DNA of 64,000 bases. Source: a bacterium (GTDB lineage Bacteria > Zhuqueibacterota > Zhuqueibacteria > Zhuqueibacterales > Geothermadaptataceae). Positions 20,972 through 27,859 of this stretch are shown piece by piece. A program made the position numbers and the translations under genes. Where the stretch lies: assembly GCA_024275575.1 (NCBI GenBank), contig JAJRYV010000076.1, forward strand, positions 78,218 to 142,217, written 5' to 3'. A model generated the notes under the pieces. That model saw only the letters and a list, made by a program, of their open reading frames with translations. It was not told where the DNA came from and made no database searches. Numbering within the stretch: position 1 is the first letter of the stretch; each line of letters starts with the position of its first letter.

Positions 20972-21618
20972 GTGAAATCTTGGTCGGATTCTCGAGTGAA
21001 TCCAGTGCATTTTTTTATATGTGGGTTCTCGCAGCACTTGCGGCTATCATGGTCGCGATCGCTGTTGAACGGTCCTGGTATATTATTGTTCGTGCGAATA
21101 TTAATGCGCCCGGGTTTATGCAGAAAATCCGTTCTCTTGTGCATGAGGGCGATTATCAATCTGCCTTAAACTTATGCGATGCAGCGCCGGAGAAAGCACT
21201 GCCGCGGGTTATTGCCGCCGGACTTCGGCCCATGGCACGCGGAGGGCAGCTCGATTTTCGCACCATTCAGAATTCTGTTGATGAGGGCACGCTTGAAGTT
21301 ATCCCAAAATTGCAGGAACGCACGGGTTTCTTAGCGATGATCGCCAATGTTGCTACGCTCATTGGCCTCATGGGCACAATCTGGGGGCTCATCACCGCTT
21401 TTCGTTCCGTTTCAATTATCGGCATCGATGCAGCGGAAAAATCGCGACTGCTTGCCGATGGTATCGGCACGGCGATGAATACCACTCTGATGGGGCTGGC
21501 GATTGCCATTCCGGCGATTTTGATCTATACCTACTTGCACAACAAAACGATTCGCATCATCGATGAAATTGATGAACATACTGTTAAATTGATTAATTTA
21601 ATTACCGGAAATCAATAA
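20968..21618 (+). CDS. ExbB/TolQ/MotA-family proton channel subunit
   Basis: A 216-residue protein with three predicted membrane helices: about 15-38, 120-145 and 165-192. The last two carry the family hallmarks TLIGLMGTIWGLITAF and DGIGTAMNTTLMGLAIAIPA. Between helices 1 and 2 lies the usual cytoplasmic segment (about 40-118). In ExbB/TolQ/AglR-type motors this subunit forms the pentameric ring around two ExbD helices. Its start overlaps the previous stop (ATGA), and the two ExbD genes follow directly. Confidence 0.92.
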   Translation: MSEILVGFSSESSAFFYMWVLAALAAIMVAIAVERSWYIIVRANINAPGFMQKIRSLVHEGDYQSALNLCDAAPEKALPRVIAAGLRPMARGGQLDFRTIQNSVDEGTLEVIPKLQERTGFLAMIANVATLIGLMGTIWGLITAFRSVSIIGIDAAEKSRLLADGIGTAMNTTLMGLAIAIPAILIYTYLHNKTIRIIDEIDEHTVKLINLITGNQ

Positions 21619-21631
21619 ATAACAGGTAATA

Positions 21632-22162
21632 ATGGCTTATCGTCCATCACAACGCCGAAGTTTTGAAATCGAACCGACGGAACCAAATCTAACGCCAATT
21701 ATGAATTTGATGGTGGTGTTGATTCCGCTTCTGTTATCTTCGGCAGAATTCGTCAAGTTGGGTGTGATCGATCTCAACTTGCCGCCGGCAGCCGGCCCCT
21801 TGCAAGCATCGGTGAAGTTGCCCCGGGAAGGAACGAGAAGTCTCGATCTTTTGTTGATGATTAGCGAAACGCAGTTCGTCGTATCCTGTTCTTTACCGCA
21901 GGCTGTTTTTCGCAATAAACAACAGCTCGTTATCCTCTGGGATGCAAAAGAGGCACTGATGAAGTTGCAGGATTTGCTCTATTTTATCAAACAGAAAACA
22001 CCGAATTATTATCGGAACAGGAACCGAATACGCATTCAGGCATCGACAGGTGTAAAATACCAGTTGATCATCGATGTTATCGAAACAGCGAGAACGATCA
22101 AACGAAAGAACAGCAAAACTTTACTTTTCCCTGTGGTGCAATTGAGCGCCGGGGTTTTGTGA
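21632..22162 (+). CDS. ExbD/TolR-family protein with Asn in place of the proton-binding Asp
   Basis: A 176-residue protein with a single N-terminal membrane helix (about 24-40) and a periplasmic domain (about 45-176). The usual ExbD motif is N-x-T-P-x2-D, in which the Asp (Asp25 in E. coli ExbD) carries protons. Here it reads PNLTPIMNLMVVLIP, so residue 25 is Asn. The helix is otherwise family-like. The next gene encodes a second ExbD that keeps the Asp. The pair could form a heterodimer with only one protonatable site. Function beyond this is inferred. Confidence 0.85.
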   Translation: MAYRPSQRRSFEIEPTEPNLTPIMNLMVVLIPLLLSSAEFVKLGVIDLNLPPAAGPLQASVKLPREGTRSLDLLLMISETQFVVSCSLPQAVFRNKQQLVILWDAKEALMKLQDLLYFIKQKTPNYYRNRNRIRIQASTGVKYQLIIDVIETARTIKRKNSKTLLFPVVQLSAGVL

Positions 22163-22212
22163 TCATGGTTTGTAAATTCGCAAACCCCAAAACAGAAAAC
22201 AGATTCAATTAA

Positions 22213-22716
22213 ATGGCTTTCAAACCGTCCAAAATTAAAAAACATAATATCCATCGGGTGCAGGCAAAGCTGAGCCTGAACTCGATGATGGATATTTTTA
22301 TTATCATTTTGCTTTTTTTATTAAAAACATATTCGGCGCAAGGTCACCTGTTCTCACATCTGCACGACCTGCAACTGCCGGTTTCACAACAGGAGAATCA
22401 GCCAGATCGGGGGCTGGAGCTGGTGGTTTCGCCGGAAATGATTTATTTCGAAAATATGCCGGTTGTCCCCCTGGTTTCCGTGATGTCAAATGCACCAGAG
22501 GTTGTACAAAATGGGATAATTCTGCCTCTCAAAAAAACCCTGGAAGGATATTCGAGCGAGGGACGGCTGCTCGAAGAAAGATATGGCATTAGATTTTCCG
22601 GCGCTCTTTCCGTGAAAGCCGACCGCAACCTCGATTATGCTGAGCTTGTAAAAATAATGCAGACATGCGGTAACGCCGGATTTTCCAATTTACATCTTGT
22701 GGTTTTAAAAAATTGA
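22213..22716 (+). CDS. ExbD/TolR-family protein with intact Asp
   Basis: A 167-residue protein with a basic N-terminus and one membrane helix (about 24-42) containing LNSMMDIFIIILLFLLKTYS. Asp27 sits at the place of the ExbD proton-binding Asp. A periplasmic ExbD-like domain follows (about 60-167) with the closing pattern NLDYAELVKIMQTCGNAGFS, typical of the family (d.y..v..vm..l..aGf..i.l). It lies 50 bases after the first ExbD gene and 13 bases before the TonB-like gene. Confidence 0.88.
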   Translation: MAFKPSKIKKHNIHRVQAKLSLNSMMDIFIIILLFLLKTYSAQGHLFSHLHDLQLPVSQQENQPDRGLELVVSPEMIYFENMPVVPLVSVMSNAPEVVQNGIILPLKKTLEGYSSEGRLLEERYGIRFSGALSVKADRNLDYAELVKIMQTCGNAGFSNLHLVVLKN

Positions 22717-22729
22717 TTGAAGGACTTGA

Positions 22730-23506
22730 ATGAAATCACAGTATTTGCATTTTTTAATTGTCGTTTTGGTCTGCTTCTCTCCACTGATTATGGGGTTTTG
22801 GCTCCTGTTTTCTGCTATCTCAGCACAGGAGCAGAACCAACCGCCGGCAGCAGACCCGATCATTTCGGAGGCTGTTACTGAGCGCAATGCTCCGTTGTTT
22901 TTTCGCAGCGGTCAAATTAATGCAAATGCTGATATCCTGCAAGCTCCGGCAAGATCATCCCTAATCGATTCAGCTTCGACAAAGGTGGACGCCCGAACCG
23001 TTTTAGCAAATCAACTGCGCAATGAAGTGCGTTCGCAAAACGTTCTCGGTGTTTTGACCTCGGGAGGAGAGGAGTATTTGGATATGGGGAATGGTTATTG
23101 GCAATCAAAAACCAGCGGCGATGAAGTTATCGGGGAGCTTTACCGGCAGCCGGAAAATATCAGGTTGCAAGGAAATTATACTATCATCTATTCTCCTCCC
23201 GGTATGAGTTTCTCGAACATCGAAGCCGTCATTCGACGCAATGTGATGAGGTTACAGTCGGTTTTAGTCGAATCTCGTACTTCCGGCACACAGCAGAAAG
23301 TCCACTTTGTGTTAGATGTTTTCCTCGATGAAAACGCTTACACCTCTGGTATAGCCATGGTCAGTTCTTCAGCGTCGATTGGATTTCTGCTCGATGATAT
23401 TTCCAAAGTGGTTGAAAATTGGGGAAAATGGGGGCAAATACCGGCAGGAGTTCAATCGGCAAAAATTCGCCTGTCTTTTGATTTTCAACCCAGCGTTGAG
23501 CCTTGA
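22730..23506 (+). CDS. TonB/AgmX-like energy-transducing protein
   Basis: A 258-residue protein with an N-terminal hydrophobic segment (about 6-28, ending LLFSAISA before Gln), then a Pro/Ala-rich, low-complexity stretch (about 33-150). The C-terminal domain (about 160-256) has FSNIEAVIRRNVMRLQSVL, VHFVLDVFLDENAYTSGIAM, VSSSASIGFLLDDISKVVEN and a last beta strand IRLSFDFQP. This order (I-x3-V/I-R, then V-x-F-x-I, then SS-x-L-D, then W/F strand) matches the AgmX/PglI- and TonB-type C-terminal domains. It is the last gene of the ExbB-ExbD cluster and may be the rod that carries force to the outer membrane. The hydrophobic N-terminus could be either an anchor or a cleaved signal. Confidence 0.65.
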   Translation: MKSQYLHFLIVVLVCFSPLIMGFWLLFSAISAQEQNQPPAADPIISEAVTERNAPLFFRSGQINANADILQAPARSSLIDSASTKVDARTVLANQLRNEVRSQNVLGVLTSGGEEYLDMGNGYWQSKTSGDEVIGELYRQPENIRLQGNYTIIYSPPGMSFSNIEAVIRRNVMRLQSVLVESRTSGTQQKVHFVLDVFLDENAYTSGIAMVSSSASIGFLLDDISKVVENWGKWGQIPAGVQSAKIRLSFDFQPSVEP

Positions 23507-23679
23507 CTTTTTGCCGGCTGATTTCCAACACCAAATTTATCTGAATACAATGAGGCGAAACGAGCTATTTTTCCAAATAAATTTAGCGGAAAAAGCCTTT
23601 TGTTTTTCTTTGAAAAAATTGCTATGTTATCCGTTTCAAATTTGACTATCATATCAATAGCGATCAAGGTTTAAAGGCA

Positions 23680-25452
23680 ATGAGCGATAAATTTGCAATG
23701 CGTTCCCATACTTGTGGTGAGCTGCGCGAAGAAAACAAAGGTGAAAAAGTAACGTTGATGGGCTGGGTAGGGCGGCAACGCGATCACGGCGGCATTATTT
23801 TTATCGATCTGCGCGACCGATACGGCATGACACAAATTGTTTTCAATCCCTCAGCCGATGCTGTTTATGCGACGGGCAAGAGCTTGCGCGGAGAATTTGT
23901 CGTGGCTGTGACGGGTGTCGTAGAGAAACGGCCCGATAATATGGTGAATGATAATCTAACAACGGGGCAAATCGAAGTAGTTGCTGAAACGGTTGAAATT
24001 CTCAACGTTGCCAAAACGCCGCCGTTTGAAATCGATGATAATGTCGAAGTTTCCGAGGAAATACGCCTAAAATACCGCTACCTCGACATGCGTCGTTCGC
24101 AAATGCAGCACAACCTGATTATGCGCCATAAAATGGCCCAGCTCACACGGCGTTATTTTGATCGCAATGGATTTATCGAGATCGAAACGCCGATGCTGAT
24201 GCGCAGCACGCCGGAGGGTGCTCGTGATTATCTCGTGCCAAGCCGGGTGCATCATGGCCGGTTTTATGCACTGCCGCAATCGCCGCAAACATACAAACAA
24301 TTATTGATGGTTTCCGGTTTTGACCGCTATTTTCAGATCGTTAAATGTTTTCGCGATGAGGATTTGCGGGCGGACCGCCAGCCGGAATTCACGCAAGTCG
24401 ATGTTGAGCTCAGCTTCGTCACCCAGGAAGAAGTTTTAAATCTCGTCGAACCACTCATGGCTGAGTATATGGACCAGCTTTTGGGTAACAACCTGGAATT
24501 GCCGATTCAGCGCATGACATTTGCCGAAGCGATGGAAAAATATGGCACCGACAAACCCGATTTGCGTTTCGGTATGCAACTTGTCGAACTCAGTGATTTG
24601 GTCGAAAACTGTGATTTCAAAGTTTTTACCGACTGCATTCAAAACAAAGGCGCTGTTAAGGGTATTTGTTTTGCCGGTGGGGCAAAATATTCGCGCAAAC
24701 AACAAGATGTTCTCACAGCGTTTGCCCGGCAAGGGGGCGCCAGGGGGTTGGTGATCATCAAAATAGCTGGAACGGACTGGCAGGGAAATCTGACCAAATT
24801 TTTTAATTCTGCAACCCGACAAAACATCATCGAACGCATGCAGGCAAAGGATGGCGATTTACTACTCATCGTTGCCGATCAGCGGCAGGTGACAAATGAG
24901 GCCCTCGGCGATTTGCGTCTGCGTATCGCCGGGGAAGAAGGCTTGCAAAAGGATGATTGCTATGCATTTCTTTGGGTCACCGATTTTCCGCTTCTCGAAT
25001 ACGATGATGAAGAGGGGCGTTTTGTCGCCCGCCACCATCCGTTTACCTCACCGAAAGATGAGGATTTACAATGGCTCAATTCAGATCCCGGACGGGTGCG
25101 CGCCAAGGCATACGATCTTGTTCTCAACGGAACGGAAATAGCGGGCGGCAGTATCCGGATATTCAAAAAAGATATGCAGCAGGAAATGTTCAAGTTATTA
25201 AATATTTCTGACGAAGAAGCGAACAATAAATTTGGCTTTCTCATGGAGGCTTTTGAATATGGCGCACCACCTCACGGCGGCATTGCTTTCGGCTTCGACC
25301 GGATGGCGATGTTATTCGCCGGAAGAAAGTCAATTCGTGATGTGATTGCCTTTCCAAAAACCAGCAGCGCCATTTCACTGATGGATGGCGCACCCAGTGC
25401 GGTAGATTCAAAACAGCTGCAGGAGCTGGGCGTCAAATTAGCGACTGAGTAA
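23680..25452 (+). CDS. aspS: Aspartyl-tRNA synthetase
   Basis: Class II synthetase that charges tRNA-Asp (or both tRNA-Asp and tRNA-Asn). The 590-residue length is that of the bacterial type, which carries the GAD insertion. The OB-fold anticodon domain (about 10-110) contains GWVGRQRDHGGIIFIDLRDR. Class II motif 2 is FRDEDLRADRQPEFTQVD, and motif 3 is GIAFGFDRMAMLFAGRKSIR. AAAGG precedes the ATG. No second Asp or Asn synthetase is visible in the window, so tRNA discrimination cannot be judged here. Confidence 0.97.
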   Translation: MSDKFAMRSHTCGELREENKGEKVTLMGWVGRQRDHGGIIFIDLRDRYGMTQIVFNPSADAVYATGKSLRGEFVVAVTGVVEKRPDNMVNDNLTTGQIEVVAETVEILNVAKTPPFEIDDNVEVSEEIRLKYRYLDMRRSQMQHNLIMRHKMAQLTRRYFDRNGFIEIETPMLMRSTPEGARDYLVPSRVHHGRFYALPQSPQTYKQLLMVSGFDRYFQIVKCFRDEDLRADRQPEFTQVDVELSFVTQEEVLNLVEPLMAEYMDQLLGNNLELPIQRMTFAEAMEKYGTDKPDLRFGMQLVELSDLVENCDFKVFTDCIQNKGAVKGICFAGGAKYSRKQQDVLTAFARQGGARGLVIIKIAGTDWQGNLTKFFNSATRQNIIERMQAKDGDLLLIVADQRQVTNEALGDLRLRIAGEEGLQKDDCYAFLWVTDFPLLEYDDEEGRFVARHHPFTSPKDEDLQWLNSDPGRVRAKAYDLVLNGTEIAGGSIRIFKKDMQQEMFKLLNISDEEANNKFGFLMEAFEYGAPPHGGIAFGFDRMAMLFAGRKSIRDVIAFPKTSSAISLMDGAPSAVDSKQLQELGVKLATE

Positions 25453-25460
25453 GTTTTTGC

Positions 25461-25489
25461 TTGACAAAGAGCGATTTTATCGTTATAAT
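25461..25489 (+). promoter_or_regulatory. Perfect-consensus sigma70 promoter
   Basis: TTGACA (25461-25466) and TATAAT (25484-25489) with a 17-base spacer: all twelve positions match the housekeeping consensus. It lies about 125 bases upstream of the lipoprotein gene, so the transcript has a leader of about 115 bases. Bacteroidota normally use a different -7/-33 promoter, so this argues against that phylum. Confidence 0.88.
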
Positions 25490-25613
25490 ATCGCAAATTT
25501 CTTTGACGTTAATCTATAAAAAACAACCCCATCTGTTAGAAAAATATCTTCACCTAGTATACAAAAAAAATAATAGATCTTGTGAAGAAGAACCGGAAGG
25601 AGGTGTAACAATT

Positions 25614-25883
25614 ATGCAAATGACACCCACAAAATTATCCAATTGGGTGCTCGCAGCGGCTTTTGCTGTGTCATTGGTACTCGCAGGTTGTGGAGGTGGT
25701 CCAAACGCCGAGCAACTACAGCTTCTCGAAGAAACAAAACAGGCGGCGCTTTCCGCTGAGCAGAAATTGCAGCAGTGTGAAAGTGGCAAAGCAAGTGCAT
25801 CCGATCAACTTGAGCAGAAAAAACGCGATCTCCAAAAAGCGCAAGATGAGATGGCATCTGTGAAAAGTCGGTTAGGCATGTAG
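25614..25883 (+). CDS. Small coiled-coil lipoprotein (Lpp-like)
   Basis: An 89-residue protein with a lipoprotein signal peptide (LAAAFAVSLVLAGC, lipobox LAGC with Cys at about 24). A short Gly linker follows, then a continuous heptad-like helix rich in Gln, Lys, Glu and Ala to the C-terminus. The start ATG 25614 is fixed by a near-perfect ribosome site (GGAAGGAGG). The perfect promoter and strong ribosome site suggest one of the most abundant envelope proteins, resembling Braun-type lipoproteins in size and shape. The C-terminus (RLGM) lacks the terminal Lys used for murein linkage in Lpp. Function is inferred from form only. Confidence 0.85.
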   Translation: MQMTPTKLSNWVLAAAFAVSLVLAGCGGGPNAEQLQLLEETKQAALSAEQKLQQCESGKASASDQLEQKKRDLQKAQDEMASVKSRLGM

Positions 25884-25926
25884 TTAATGATCAATTCAAG
25901 CGTAAAAAAGGTTTAAGGAGCTAGGC

Positions 25927-26760
25927 ATGAAATTTACAAAGATTCTCTTCGCAGGAATCTTCGCCTTTTCATTAGCTACTTCTGCTGTTGCCCAGGATCA
26001 GGAAATGACCATGGATGAGTATAAAGCTCAACTTGCAGAATGGCAACAACGGGAAGCAGATGCAAATGCTGCGATTACGAAATGCGAAGGTGAAACCGGC
26101 ACTTTGAAAGATGAAGTCGCCAGTCTTGACGGACAAGTTAAAAATACTTGGGATGAAATTTATAATCTCGTCGGCGGAAAAGACGCGGTCGACGCTTATA
26201 AAGGTGAACTCGATGCACTCGAAGCGGAAGTTGACGGGCTGGCAGCATTGTCACCCGAAGAACTTTTCAAACGCCGTAAAGAAATCGATGCATTGGAAGA
26301 AAAACTGAACGGCATGAAAGATAACCCGGTTTATGCATTGACGGAAATGCAAAATAAAGTTGCTTCTATCGAAGGCAAGATCGCTCGTCTGCGCGACAGC
26401 ATGCCGGCAGCAATGTACGATGAATACACCGTTGCACGTGGTGATTATCTCTGGAAAATCGCCAAAAGTGACGATATTTATGGTGATCCTTTCCAGTGGG
26501 TACGAATTTATTCGTACAACCGTGATCAGATTAAGAACCCCGATATGATCTTTCCTGACCAGATTTTTAAAATTCAACGCGGCGTCGGTCCTGCGGAATA
26601 TCTGGTGAAAAAAGGTGATTATCTATACAAAATTGCCGGTAACGAAGAGGTTTTGGGCGATCCGACAAAATGGACTCAGATTTATGAGCAGAATAAAAAT
26701 GTTGTCGGTGACGATCCAAATATGATCTATCCTTACCAGGTTTTGAAACTGCCGGAATAA
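25927..26760 (+). CDS. Exported coiled-coil protein with two LysM domains
   Basis: A 277-residue protein with a signal peptide (FAFSLATSAVA, then Gln). A helical, charged coiled-coil region follows (about 30-160). Two tandem LysM-like domains come next: YTVARGDYLWKIAKSDDIYG (from about 167) and YLVKKGDYLYKIAGNEEVLG (from about 223). Each is followed by a QW(V/T)-x-IY segment and a closing (F/Y)P-x-Q-(I/V) strand. LysM binds peptidoglycan, so it probably tethers the envelope to murein. A strong Shine-Dalgarno (AAGGAG) precedes the ATG, and the gene is probably co-transcribed with the lipoprotein 43 bases upstream. It is followed by a terminator. Confidence 0.87.
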   Translation: MKFTKILFAGIFAFSLATSAVAQDQEMTMDEYKAQLAEWQQREADANAAITKCEGETGTLKDEVASLDGQVKNTWDEIYNLVGGKDAVDAYKGELDALEAEVDGLAALSPEELFKRRKEIDALEEKLNGMKDNPVYALTEMQNKVASIEGKIARLRDSMPAAMYDEYTVARGDYLWKIAKSDDIYGDPFQWVRIYSYNRDQIKNPDMIFPDQIFKIQRGVGPAEYLVKKGDYLYKIAGNEEVLGDPTKWTQIYEQNKNVVGDDPNMIYPYQVLKLPE

Positions 26761-26768
26761 AATTTTGG

Positions 26769-26806
26769 AAAACTCCCGGGCTGAAATTCACTACTCGGGG
26801 GTTTTT
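26769..26806 (+). terminator. Terminator after the LysM gene
   Basis: AACTCCCG (26771-26778) pairs with CGGGGGTT (26796-26803, one G-U pair), followed by a TTT run. It closes the lipoprotein-LysM transcript. Confidence 0.7.
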
Positions 26807-26824
26807 AAAATTGTTATCTTTGTT

Positions 26825-26868
26825 AAGCTCTTGCATGAGTCCGCTCATGGCCGAAGAGCTTTTTTTTT
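26825..26868 (+). promoter_or_regulatory. Terminator-like stem-loop abutting the phoH ribosome site
   Basis: AAGCTCTT (26825-26832) pairs with AAGAGCTT (26854-26861). Inside, CATGAG (26834-26839) pairs with CTCATG (26844-26849) around TCCG. Eight or nine T follow, and the next bases (26869-26874) are the AAGGAG ribosome site of phoH. This has the form of an intrinsic terminator placed in the leader of phoH, so it may be an attenuator as well as a second stop for the upstream operon. Confidence 0.6.
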
Positions 26869-26879
26869 AAGGAGTATCT

Positions 26880-27848
26880 GTGCAAAACAATCCGGATGAA
26901 CGAAGAATTGAAATAGCAGGGCTGGATTATATCGGATTTTTAGGTGCAAATGATCAGAATATTAAAAAAGTTGCCGCAAATTTCGAGTGCACTATTTCTG
27001 CCAGGGGCCATTATATTATTTTAAAAGGGGAAAAGGCGGAAGTCGATCAGGTCGAAAAAGTATTTACGGAACTCATTCTTCTTTTTAACAGAAACGACAG
27101 CTTGCAACCGGAAGATATCGATGTCGTTGTTTCGGTGGTCAAACAGGATATGCCCTTTAAACAACCCGCAGAGCGTAATGGCGACTGGCCTGCAATAATT
27201 TATACCAAAGATACGGCAATTAAACCAAAAACAGGCGGACAATTAGACTATGTGCAAAAGGTTGATAATAACGATCTTGTTTTTGCTATCGGGCCTGCCG
27301 GAACCGGAAAAACGTACCTGGCTGTCGCATTGGCCGTCGCTCATCTGCGAGATAAATTTATTTCCAAGATCGTTTTAACTCGCCCGGCTGTGGAAGCGGG
27401 TGAGAGCTTGGGTTATCTGCCCGGCGATATCCTCGAAAAGGTCGACCCATACCTGCGTCCGCTTTATGACGCTTTGGATGACATGATTCCGCAGGAAAAA
27501 TTACAAAAGTATATTCAAACCCGCATTATTGAAGTTGCACCACTGGCATATATGCGCGGCCGCACTCTGAATAATGCGTTCCTTATTCTTGATGAAGCGC
27601 AAAATACAACGCCTGGCCAGATGAAAATGTTACTCACCCGGTTGGGAATAAATTCCAAAGCGATCGTGACGGGTGATATTACGCAAATCGATCTTGGGAG
27701 AAATCTTGAATCCGGTTTAATTCAGGTACAATCAGTACTGAAAGATGTGCCCGGTGTTGATTTTGTCTACTTGAATGACCAGGATGTGGTGCGACACAGG
27801 TTGGTGAGGGAAATTATTAAGGCATATGATTCATACAATCATGAATAA
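26880..27848 (+). CDS. phoH: PhoH-like ATPase
   Basis: PhoH/YbeZ-type P-loop ATPase linked to RNA metabolism and usually found with YbeY. The 322-residue protein has an N-terminal KH-like segment (about 8-70, GANDQNIKKVAANFECTISA), then the Walker A GPAGTGKT (138-145). KIVLTRPAVEAGESLGYLPG and the Walker B FLILDEAQNTTPGQMKM follow. The start is GTG at 26880, with AAGGAG directly upstream. It is followed 11 bases later by pgpH and then ybeY, the order seen in many bacteria. Confidence 0.95.
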   Translation: MQNNPDERRIEIAGLDYIGFLGANDQNIKKVAANFECTISARGHYIILKGEKAEVDQVEKVFTELILLFNRNDSLQPEDIDVVVSVVKQDMPFKQPAERNGDWPAIIYTKDTAIKPKTGGQLDYVQKVDNNDLVFAIGPAGTGKTYLAVALAVAHLRDKFISKIVLTRPAVEAGESLGYLPGDILEKVDPYLRPLYDALDDMIPQEKLQKYIQTRIIEVAPLAYMRGRTLNNAFLILDEAQNTTPGQMKMLLTRLGINSKAIVTGDITQIDLGRNLESGLIQVQSVLKDVPGVDFVYLNDQDVVRHRLVREIIKAYDSYNHE

Positions 27849-27859
27849 GGTACAACCCA

